Shown here piece after piece: positions 34,707-45,900 of a DNA stretch of 64,000 bases; positions within the stretch are counted from its first letter, which is position 1, and every line of letters starts with the position of its first letter. The notes beneath the pieces are model-generated. The model saw only the letters and a list, made by a program, of their open reading frames with translations. It made no database searches and was not told the origin of the DNA. The DNA is from Pseudomonas entomophila (GTDB taxonomy: Bacteria > Pseudomonadota > Gammaproteobacteria > Pseudomonadales > Pseudomonadaceae): the NCBI RefSeq assembly GCF_023277925.1, contig NZ_CP063832.1:1459001-1523000 (forward strand), in the 5' to 3' direction. A program made the translations under genes and the position numbers.

Positions 34707-36848
34707 ATGAGCGAACTGTTCAGCCATGACTCAACACCGTCACCGCAGTTGCTGGATACCGGACTGAATGCGCTGGTCTGGGCCGCACGGCGCTTCGAGG
34801 TGGCGGTGGATGCTGCGCAATTGCGCCATCGCCTGGGGCGCGTGGAGGGCATGGTGACATCGATCGACCTGTGCCGCTGCGCCGGTTGGATCGGCCTGCG
34901 TGCTCGCCAGGTGCGGACCACGGTCACGCGCCTGGACAACCTGCCGCTTCCGGCGCTGCTGGAAACCGTGCATGGCTGGGCGGTGCTCGATGGCCTGGAG
35001 GACGATCAGGTCACACTGTACTGGCCATTGGAGGACCATTGTCAGACCTTGAGCACGGACGCTTTGGGTGCACTCTGGCGGGGTTCGGTCCTGCTCCTGG
35101 CGGACCGGCACGCCGCACTGCAGGCCCCGCGTTTCGGCATCGCCTGGTTCCTGCCGTCGATCGTCAAGCACATCCGGCAGTTTCGCAGCGTGCTGCTGGT
35201 GTCCCTGATGCTGCAACTGACGGCGCTGGTCACCCCGATGCTGTTCGAGAACATCATCGACCGGGTATTGGTCAGCCGTGGGCTGTCGAGCCTGCAGGTG
35301 CTGGGGATGGCGTTGCTGGCCCTGGCATTGTTCGAGCCCCTGTATGGGTTTGTGCGCAGCTGGCTGTTCTCCAACCTGGCGAGCAAGGTCAACGCCGAAC
35401 TGTCGGCGCGGCTGTACCAGCACCTGATCCAGCTGCCCCAGGGGTACTTCCAGCAGCGCCAGACAGGCGAGATCATCGCCCGCGTCGGCGAGATGCAACA
35501 GATCCGCCAGTTCCTCACCGGCTCGGCGCTGACCCTGGTGCTGGACCTGGCGTTCTGTGGTCTGTTCATCGCGGTGATGTACCGCTATGCGCCTACCCTG
35601 ACTTGGGTGGTGGTCGGCTCGCTGGCCTTGTACTTCCTGTTCTGGCTGTGCGTGGGGCCGTTGCTGCGCAAGCATGCCCTGCGCGAATACGAACAGGGCG
35701 CGGACAACACGGCCTTCCTCACCGAGGCGGTGACCGGCATTGAGACCATCAAGACCAGTGCCACCGAGGAAGGTTTTCAGCAGCAGTGGCAACGCCAGCT
35801 GGCCGGCTATGTGCGCGCCGCATTCTCGACGCGGCTGGTAGGCATCTGCGCGGGGCAGGGCATTGGCCTGATCCAGAAGCTCACGGCCGCGCTGCTGCTG
35901 TGGTGGGGCGTGACCCTGGTGATGGATGGCCAGCTCAGCCCCGGCCAGCTTGTGGCTTTCAACATGCTGGCCGGCCATGTGGTCGAGCCGATCCTGCGCC
36001 TGGCCCAGGTGTGGCAGGACTTCCAGCACACCCTGATCTCCCTGCGTCGGCTGGGCGACATCCTCGACACCGAGTGCGAGAACGGCAGCGGTGGGCTGGC
36101 CTCGGTGCCAGCGTTGGCCGGCAGCGTGAGCTTCCAGGGCGTGCGGTTCCGCTACCACGAAGATGGCCAGGAAGTGTTGCGCAACCTCAGCGTGCAGATC
36201 GAGCCGGGCGAGTTCGTCGGCATCACTGGGCCTTCCGGCTCCGGCAAGTCGACCCTGACCCGGCTGCTGCAACGCCTGTACATCCCCCAGCACGGAAGGG
36301 TGATGGTCGATGGCATCGACCTGGCCATCGCCGACCCGGTGGCGCTGCGCCGCAACATGAGCGTGGTGCTGCAGGAGAGCGTGCTGTTCGCCGGCTCCAT
36401 CGCCGACAACATACGCCTGTGCTGCCCGCAGGCCAGTGATGCCCAGGTTCAGGAAGCTGCGGCTCTGGCCGGGGCCGATGGTTTCATCCAGTCCCTGGCC
36501 CATGGCTACGAGACCCAGGTGGGCGAGCGGGGCGGCCAGCTCTCTGGCGGGCAACGCCAGCGTATCGCCCTGGCCCGGGCGCTGATCACCAATCCCGGAA
36601 TCCTGTTGCTGGACGAGGCGACCAGCGCCCTGGACTACGAATCGGAAGCCGCGGTGATGGCCAACCTCAAGCGCATCACCCAAGGGCGCACCGTGATCAG
36701 TGTCGCTCATCGCCTCAACACCCTGCGCCATGCCGACCGGATTCTGGTGATCGATCAGGGGCAGGTGGTCGAGCAGGGCAGCCATGAACAATTGCTCGCA
36801 CTTGGCGGTGTGTATGCCAGGCAATGGGCATTGCAGACGAAGGAGTGA
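34707..36848 (+). CDS. Second type I secretion ABC transporter (RtxE-like), with C39-like domain
   Basis: A 713-residue ABC exporter with the same architecture as the 31178 gene: a degenerate C39-like domain (about 12-140), a membrane domain (about 155-445) and an ATPase domain. Walker A is GPSGSGKST (508-516), the signature is LSGGQRQR, Walker B is GILLLDEATSALD, and the switch His is in VAHRLN. Both ATPases thus look active. The start at 34707 lies two bases after the adaptor stop, with GCGGGAGCG upstream. Two ABC subunits with one adaptor is the atypical layout known for MARTX exporters, where they are thought to form a heterodimer. Confidence 0.93.
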   Translation: MSELFSHDSTPSPQLLDTGLNALVWAARRFEVAVDAAQLRHRLGRVEGMVTSIDLCRCAGWIGLRARQVRTTVTRLDNLPLPALLETVHGWAVLDGLEDDQVTLYWPLEDHCQTLSTDALGALWRGSVLLLADRHAALQAPRFGIAWFLPSIVKHIRQFRSVLLVSLMLQLTALVTPMLFENIIDRVLVSRGLSSLQVLGMALLALALFEPLYGFVRSWLFSNLASKVNAELSARLYQHLIQLPQGYFQQRQTGEIIARVGEMQQIRQFLTGSALTLVLDLAFCGLFIAVMYRYAPTLTWVVVGSLALYFLFWLCVGPLLRKHALREYEQGADNTAFLTEAVTGIETIKTSATEEGFQQQWQRQLAGYVRAAFSTRLVGICAGQGIGLIQKLTAALLLWWGVTLVMDGQLSPGQLVAFNMLAGHVVEPILRLAQVWQDFQHTLISLRRLGDILDTECENGSGGLASVPALAGSVSFQGVRFRYHEDGQEVLRNLSVQIEPGEFVGITGPSGSGKSTLTRLLQRLYIPQHGRVMVDGIDLAIADPVALRRNMSVVLQESVLFAGSIADNIRLCCPQASDAQVQEAAALAGADGFIQSLAHGYETQVGERGGQLSGGQRQRIALARALITNPGILLLDEATSALDYESEAAVMANLKRITQGRTVISVAHRLNTLRHADRILVIDQGQVVEQGSHEQLLALGGVYARQWALQTKE

Positions 36849-36940
36849 AGTACAGCCACGGATGGCGCCGGGCATGTCCCGACCTTGCGCAACTTCAGAA
36901 CCCAAAACGCGCTTCGCGAACCCCCATCAGGAGCAGCACG

Positions 36941-39900
36941 ATGTCTACTGACTTCAACGCAGTAATGGAAGGCATTATCCGTAACCAGTTGGCCACTCAG
37001 GGGCGGTACAGTGAGTGGTTCAGCATGACACCTGAAGAACAGGCCCAGTACATCAGTACCGTCAATCAGCGTCTCACCGAGATGCAGCAGAGCACCCTGA
37101 GTGTACTGGCAGCGCAGTACTACGAGATGGAGTCCAACCCGGTATCCATCGATGAGCACCTGCAACTGCTCAAGGACAGCATGGTCGTCGCCCAAGGCCG
37201 ACCCGATACTGAAGCCAACCGCGATTACAGGCGTCAGCTGCAAATCGATATTGATCTTTACACGCGGCAACAGACCGCCATGCGCAGTTTCGAGACGGCG
37301 TGGAGCGAAGCCCTGAGCATTGTGTCGCCGTCCGCTCAGGGTCCCCTTGATGCACCGGCGTTGGTAAGTGACAAGGACGCCAAACAAGGGAAGATCAGCG
37401 CCAGGATCAAGCAGTTGCAGGGGGCGCTGGCTGCACAGGTCAAAACCGACACCTTCACCGAGAGCTACGTGAGGTTGTTTTCAGAGCTACAGGCATTCAA
37501 ACACGTCGAGCGCAATTACAAAGCATTGCTGGCGGCGAAACCAGGTGCCGCGCAGAACGAAGCGCTGGCAGCGATGAGCAATGTGCCTGATGCTTCGGAC
37601 AACGCACCGGTCAATGCGTCGCTGCTGCTGATGGAAGAGCGTCCAGGCTACATCCGTATGAATGTGGCGTTGGTCAATGCCAGTTATGGCGGACAATACA
37701 AGGACATGTTCCTTGATAATGGCAGGCTGGTTTTGCCCAAAGAGGGCATGCTCAACTTCTCCTTCGGCACCACCGCGCGCTCGCTGGCCTGGCAGGAGCA
37801 GTACCGTGTGAAGAACGAGCTGGGCGTGTCGCCGACGTTCACGCCGATTCGCTCGGTGCTGATGAAAACCGAGTTTGTCGAGAAGTACTTTGGGCACTAC
37901 CTGGTGTCCGAAAGCAGCATGCGCAACGGCTTCAACATTCAACCTCTCGATGACCAGACCGGCATTAAGCTGACCAGCGTCGACAGGAAAATCCCCAACC
38001 AGATCGGTATTGCAGTGGGCGAAATCACGCCGCCCCCCAAAAATACCGTCGAGGAAGTACTCAAGGTCAAACCCGCCGATCTCGAAGCGCTGATCAACGA
38101 CTACGCAGACATCAAGTCGTTCCAGACCATTGCTATGGAAGGCTTCCGACACACCTATTACTCAGCCGCGCGCGACGGGGCGTTCGTCAACATCAGCGAT
38201 CTGGAACAATCCATTGGCTTCGTCGACCGCCTGTACCTTTTGGAGAAGCCTGAAGGTGGCGGCTATGTTGGCGCCACGCCCTTCATGAGTGTCACCCGGC
38301 AGAAAAACAACACCCTGACGAGCAAGTTGTTGAGCCAGGCGGAAACCCGCGAGCTCTACGCGTACAATCTCGAGTTCTTTGAAAGGCTCGAAGCGCTTCA
38401 GGACGGCCGTCAGGGTGCAAGTCCGTGGTTCAACGACCCGCAACAGCGCAGCCAGTTCGAGGCGCAGTTGACGCGAACATTGGAACGCAACCACATGACC
38501 CCGGGCGGTATTGTGCTGCCGACTGCCGAGCCGGGCAACGATCAGCGTGATATCAAAGGCAACAACCTGAACAAAGTGTTGTGGGAGAAAGACTTCGCCA
38601 AGGCCGTGTGGCAGCACGACGCCACAGATGATTTGCTGTTCGGCCTGTCGCAGAAGTTGTCTACCAGTATCGCGCAGGGAAAACTGATAAGCCTGCGCAA
38701 GAACGGTTATCTGGACAGCGATCTGGCTGCGGCGAAACAGGGGCTGCCTGACTTGTATCAAGCGCTCAGGTTGCAGGCGCAGGAAGAAGAACAAGCGTAC
38801 GTCAATGCTGAAAACAGCAAGCGGGATCCACGGGATAAACGCCCACCTCTGAGCGTCAATCTATCTGCTATCGAGGGTGCGACCTCCGACAAGCTGATCA
38901 AATTGCTGCTCGGCGCGCCCCCCTACCTGCAAATCGGCGATACCACGCTGCGCTCGAGCGTGGCTGCATTCCTGGAGACCACTGCGGGCAAGTCACTGCG
39001 CAAACAAGTGTTGTTCCACGCCCTGCGTCCCGTAGCGGAAACCGCTGCTGTCAGCAGCCCGGATACGACCTACGCGCATCCGGGCATGGAAGGCCATGAT
39101 GGGCTGGACGTGAGCATCAACAACCGCGTGGCGCAACCCGATCCTTACCTGATCCTGAATGCCAAATTTGAAAGTTTGGCCTACCAGGAGGGCGGTTACG
39201 TCATCCTCGACGACAAGTACCAAAGTTATTCTCAGTTCGTGCCGGACACCCACAAGAACAGCACACGGTACATGCGTGATCTGGATACACCTTTTGTAGG
39301 GGGTATTTCGGGCACCACGAAAATGGTCACCAAGGCACTGTCGGGGAAAGACGTGTTCGGCCGAGCGCTGACACTCAAGGAATATTGGCAGTTCCAGATG
39401 GCCAACGCCGCTTTCATGATTCGCAACGGCTACCATTCGTTCTTCGAGACACTCTATGTGGCAGCACGCTACGAGCCGACGCTGCCCGGTGGCGTTGGGC
39501 ACAAGCTACTGGACATGTTTGACCGATATCGAGTGCTGGGTGCCGGAAGTGAACTGCAGGGCAGTGTCTATGAAGAGGTCATGGCACTTGTGCTACCCGT
39601 CGTCAATCAGGGGTTGCCGGCAGCAGAGCAGTTCAGTGCCCCGCCATACGACCGTTTCGGCCCTCGCCTGCAACCACTGGGTAGTGAATCCCTGCCCTAC
39701 AGGACGCTGCAGGAAAAGATTCAGTTGGTGGGGGAGGTTTACGAACGGCTCACCCGCGAGTTGCGCCTGGGGGACGAAGTCCTGACACCGGGCTTCAAGC
39801 AGTTGAGCTCAACCGAGCTGGCCGCTCTCGACCTGGCGGCTGCCAAGCTTCATCTCAAGTCCGAACTGGACAACATACTGGGTGTTCAACGTCGCCAAGG

Positions 39901-42900
39901 GTTCGCCGGGCCACTCGATTTTGATGATGCCCAACGTGATCGAATTGCCGATTTGGCCGTGGAAGGGATTCTGCGCCAGGACTTCGGCAAACGCTCGGAG
40001 TTGATGCTGTACCTGGAATCGCTGGGCTTCTCGTTTGCCGCCAAGGGCAATCCAGCGCGTTTGCTGACCTTCTGGTCCGACGATTTCCAAGGCTACAAAA
40101 GCGTGCTTGACGGCGCGTTGACCGCTCAAGGCAAAGCGGGCATCGCCACCGATTACGATGTGGCGGCGCTGGATTTCGTCCACCAACTGCGCAATACCCT
40201 CGTCGGTCATGCCAAGGGCGGGCCACTGGCGGATGCGGCGTTCCAAGGCTCGCTGACCGTTGCCGGCTTTCTCAGTTCTGTCTATGCCGCCAGTACTGCC
40301 GATTTTGGCGGAACCATCTATGTGATGTCCAAGGGCGGTTTGAAGGTCAACAGTTACTTCTGGAACGCTGAATTGCCCATTCTGCGGGCCTTGCAGAAGG
40401 CAGGAGCAGTGGGCGACTTGCGAATTCTCCACGAACCCTTTGCCAATTATGAGAGGAAGCAACTCAACGATATTGGATCGCCTCTGACCAGTGCCGATGT
40501 CAAAGTCCTGGCCAACCCTAAGTACCTACCTTTGAAGTTCGCCGATGAGATGAACGCAGCGGCGCACAAACGCTGGCTCGACAGTGGGCCAAAGGCGATT
40601 CTGGTCAGCTTGCACCAAGAGGTGAAGCGTTACATCGATACCCACACCGGCTCCGGTCGCAACGCCGCAATGATCGCATTGCTCAAACAGACCACCGACA
40701 AACTGCTTGAGCTCGATGCCATGGACGCCCTGTCGGCCAGCGAGCGAATCGCCGTCGCCAAAGGTGATCTGGTGATGCCAGGAACGCTTTGGAGTGCTGC
40801 TGAGCTGGTCAAACAGGCCAATGTGTTCGGCAAGCGCCAGGGGGAATCCTACGTCAGCATCCAGCATCTGCTGGACAGCTGGCATGCCTCCACAAAACGC
40901 GGGGCTTTCACCTTCGCCGGGGACCCCGACAAGCCCTACCTTGAGTTGTCGTTCAAGGGTAATGTCATCGATCAATACACCGATCAGTTGAAGCGCCTGT
41001 TGCCATTCGACCTTCTGCGTAGCACGTGGCATATCGAAGTCGTCAACAAGAGTGCCGAGGGTCTGTTGATCCTCAAGAACCGCGCTGGTGCAGTGACAGA
41101 AGTGCGTTTCGATCCTGTCACAACCTTCGAACAGAAACGCATCCAACAACGCCAGTTGGCATCGTTGCAGCGATTGCTGCTGGACAACTTCAGCGCCGAG
41201 ACATTACCCGCCACCCTGAGCATTCAAGGCACACAGATATCTAGTGACACAAGTGTCCTTGCCACTTTGGAAAACGGTGCCTTGACTACTGACGAGGCTG
41301 CAATCAGTGCGGTACGGCGGGTAGCCAGCGGTCCCTTGGCTGATGCTCCGCTGCAAAACCAGCAGGTCGACAACTGGTCCAAAGTGGTCATTCAGGCGAA
41401 CCCGGAAGGGGGTGACAGTCAGTATCGGGCTCAGATCATCATTCAGAGTGAGAACGATCCCGTGGTTGCCAAAGCCGCCGCGAATCTGGCCGGTAAACAT
41501 CCGGACAAGACTCTGGTGATACAGCTCGATGCTTCAGGGCAAATGCGCCTCGTGCAGGGTGACCCGGCTTTGTTCCAGAGCCTCGATGCCAACGACAAGG
41601 TGCGCTGGCAGGTGGTAGGGCACGGGCGTGGACCTGCCCAGGCGCGTACGCTCGGTGGGCTCGATGCAGAGCAATGGGCAATGCACCTGGATCGCTTCCA
41701 ACAAGCGTTGCACGAGCAATACGGTATCGGTTCGGTACCCGCACGTATCAGCCTGGTCGGTTGCTCGCTTGAGGATGCCGAGCAACAGGCAGGCTTTGGT
41801 CGCCAACTTGTTGCTGCATTGCAGACCCCTGAGCTGGAGGTCTCAGTACGTAGCGCCAATGTCTCGGTGGACAGTGAAGGGCGCAAACTCACCCTCGATG
41901 CCAGCGGCGAATGGGTCCACAGCGATGGCACCAACAAGCGGGTGTTGAACTGGACGCGAGCACAAGGGGTGCTTGAAAGGGACGAATACGTCGCCGCCAG
42001 CGTCCTGCTGGGGCGCGAGGGTATTGATGTGGTGGCGTTGCTTGACGATCTCGGGCAAGGCCGGATCAAACCAGAGCAGCTTGGCGCCGCGCAGGAGTAT
42101 GCGTTGAGCAGGCTGTTCCCAGGGGCCGATGAACGACTGGATCAAGCGGCGTTGCGCTCACTGCTGGACAACCCATTGAAGGTTGCCCAACTGCAAGATG
42201 CGCTGGATGGGTTGGTCAAGCGCTATCAGAACAGCACGGAGCTGGAAAGCGTCGGTGCCCGGCAGATGGTGCAGACGATGCTTGACGAGCAACTGCGCAT
42301 GGCTGAATCGGGCCTTGCCTCGGCCGAGGGTGAAAGGTTCGCCACAGCGATGCTTGATAACGTGTTGGATGCTGATGTCGACCGTAGTCGCATCGTGAGC
42401 CACCTCGACCCTGACAGCCACGTCGAACGCCTGCGTGCTCGTAACCGCCAGCAACTGCTGGCTGCCGGCAATGTGTTGTTCGATGGTCCGTCCCGGAACA
42501 ACTTCGGCCAGGCGATTGCGATGGTGCAAGGCTCCTTGTCAGCCGTGCTGCTGCATGACATGGGATTGCTGGTGGATGGCAAGCCGCTCACCGCCGTTTT
42601 ACTGGCAAGCCAGGGGGGCAAGCTGCGCGCGGACCAGAAGCTGACATTCGACCCGGTACGGTTCAACTATGAAATGTCAAAGGTGCCATTGCAGCCCGAA
42701 CTGGTCGAGCTGTCGCGCTTGGTCAGCACGTTGGTGGAGCGCAGCCGCGGTAGCAATGTCGCGCTGTTCAGCACCGAAGACGTCCCACAGGAGGCGCTCA
42801 AGTACATCAACTTGCTGAGGGGCTATTCCGGCCCTCAGTTGGAGGTGGAAATCGCCAAGGCCGCGCAGGCTGCATTGGGTGCACGGATCGGCGAGCGCGC

Positions 42901-45900
42901 CCAGTGGCTGGCACAGGCTGGCAGCCTCAGTGTGGATGAGCGGCGCAAGGTCCAGAACCTCTACGAACTGTCGCGAGACGTGGGGGGCTTTGACCTCGAG
43001 CGGTTCAAGCAGTTGCAGGCGCAGAACCCGGGTGTATCGGGGGATCAGATCCTGCAGTCGATGGCGCTGGATGCGGCGGAAAAGCGCGTGGCTCCTGGGC
43101 AGGACACCGAGGTGGTGCTGCAGGCCGCAAGATGGACAGAGCAGCAAGCCACTTCGTTCATGTTTGAGCGGGGATTGCTGGGTAAAAGTGGTGCGTCGAT
43201 CAATGTCAACCGTGCTGCCTTCGAGCACTTTGTCGAAAATGCGAGTGGCTTGGACCGTGTACGCCTGGCGTCTGCAATGCTCAAGCTCGCACCTGATCAG
43301 CATCTGGCCGTCAAGCGTGCACTGGAGAGCTCTGCGGATGCCCGGGTCCGAGGTCTCGTCGACACAGTCGATGCGCAGCGCACCAGCAAACCGAGCAGGG
43401 CGGCGGTAGCGGCTGACCGCTTCGGCACCGCGCTGGATGTGTTTGAAACACTGAACTCGGTGCGCGACCTGATAGGCAACTGGCAGCACATGAGCTCTAC
43501 GGACAAAGGGCTCAATCTGACCGGGCTGATCGGTGGTGTGGCCATGTCGCCATTGAGCGCCGCAATCGCCAAGGCGGTCTCTGCGGCGGGCAAGGCCCTG
43601 GGGGCGGTAAGTTCGTTCTCCAAGGCGGCCACCGTGATCAGGGGCGGCGTGCTGGATGCCGCGCTGGCACCGGTGACCTTCGCGGGTATCGGCCTGCAAT
43701 GGCAGTCGTTCTGGTCGGGCAACGGCGACATGGGCAGCTACGAGTACAAGAGCCTGGTGGCCAACACGGTGATCACTACCGTGACCACAGCCGTCAGCCT
43801 GGCGCTGACCGGTGTGTCCATCGCTGCCTCGCTGAGCAGCGCGGTGGCAGCCTCGGTGCTGGGCACGTTGGCGGCATCGGCGGGGCCGATAGGGGTGGCG
43901 ATTGCGGCCGCCGGCTTCATCATCAACGGGGTCGTGCAGGGGGCCATGCAGCTCGCCGAGTTCGGCGACTATTTCGCCAGCACCGCTGACCAGGTCGCCC
44001 AGTTCTTCGCGGCCTGGGTAGGTGTCGAAACCGACGCGCTCAAGCGCGCAAGGGTCGAGAAGGAAGCTGTCGGTGCCGCGAACGAGTTGCGCAATACCCT
44101 CAACAGCGATTGGGAGAAGACCAAGCTCTACCTTTCCGATCTGTTCGCCAAGGACCAGTATGGCTATCTGAACTTCCGCGACCGCGACAACAAAGTGGCC
44201 CACGGTACGCTGAAGTCGGGCGAGGATTTCTACTACGCCTTGCAGCACCAGGTTGCCTACGGTGGGATGAATCGGGTGGCCACACAGATGCCTAACGACG
44301 GTGGCCAAGTCTGGATGGAACTGGGTGACCAGCATCCGGACTTCCAAGCGCTGGGTAGCCAGGACAAGCGCAATCTCTTCAATCTTGCCGGTCAGGCACT
44401 GTCCACGGCGACGGGGGGACGCCTGTCCGATGCATTCAACCTGGATGCGGGCACGCGCATTCGCCAGATCGACGCCGGGAGCCTGGACCCGCAGCAACTG
44501 CAACAGGGGCTGAACGAGAACGACAGCCTGATGTTCGATGCCCAAGGAATGGATGTCGCTCTGGCGAGCGATACCGATGGGTCGATGACATTGAGTTACC
44601 GCGGCTCGCGCGTGCTGCGTGACGGGCTGACCAACCGCTCAGGGTCTTCTCGCCCAGCAGTGACCCAGGCGGTCGATCGCCAGGTGCGTGTGCAGGGGGT
44701 CGAGAGCTATGTGCTGCATGGCGCGAACAAAGCCGACGTGCGAGGCTCCACGCGTCAGGAGTTCTTCGACGTGGCGGGCACGCAGGTAGCGATCGAAGGC
44801 GGGGCCGGTGAGGGTAATGTCTACTCCGTCAACAAGGGCAACCGCATCGTCAGCACGAGTAACGATACGGCGCTGTGGAGCGCGGTCAATGCGTCGATCA
44901 GCTTGCAGGGCACACGCAATGCACAAGGTGAGTTGCAGGCGTCGCAGACACTGCAGGTCAGCCTGTCGTCGCGCTACAGCCAGATCAGCTTGCGGCGCAA
45001 TGGCCGGGCCATCGAGCTGAATGATGGCAAGGGTGTCCTCACTATCATGGGGCTGTACAGCGCGGATGGTTCGGTGGACAACGGCAAGGTCCTGCAGCTG
45101 CTCGATGCCAACAAATACAGCTTCTCGCTGCCTGGGCTGGGCCTGATCGACGACCAATGGCGTTCCTTGGAAACCATGGCCAAGACCTTTGTGTTCGGAT
45201 CTGATCCACAGCGTACCGTTCAACTGCTGAGCAACGACCACGCGGTCAACACCTATGCGCTGAAGGCCGGGGCAGGGGGATTCCGAGCAGCGTTGCATAC
45301 CAACCAGTTGATGCAGTTCATGCTTGAAGCGCCAGTGGCGGCGCTGAGCTACAGCCTGCAAGGGGATACACTGACCATTCGCTCCACCGACAACAACCTG
45401 CCACTGTCGCTGAGCATCGAGGGGTACCGTGCCGCCAGCGAAGGGCAGTTGATCAAACTCTGGCTGCAGGGTGAGTCCGACGGCAAGATGCGCTTGCAGG
45501 AAGTCGACCTGCCGTCGCTCCAGAACGTCGCCGACCAGCCGTTGAAGGTGGTGGACACTGCCCAGGTAGATGCCCAGGTCACTCAAGCGATGACGGGGGG
45601 CGTGAAAGTGCATCAAGTGGCTTCGGTACAGGCATTGGACCTGGGGCGTACAGATGCCAGTTATGAACTTGAGGCACGTCAGGGTTCGCAGATTTCTCTG
45701 GCCGCCAATAGCGCTGCCGCCCGTGACAGGCTGGTGCAGGCACGGCTGGGTGATGACCTGTTGATCTATGACGCCGACCGCCTGCGCCCGGAAGGTTTGG
45801 CGGCAACACCTCATCTGCGTGTGCGCAGCTATTTCGCGCAGCAGCCGCCTGTAACTATCGATCTTGCTGTCGCCGGGGTACAAGTCACCCTGACGCCATC

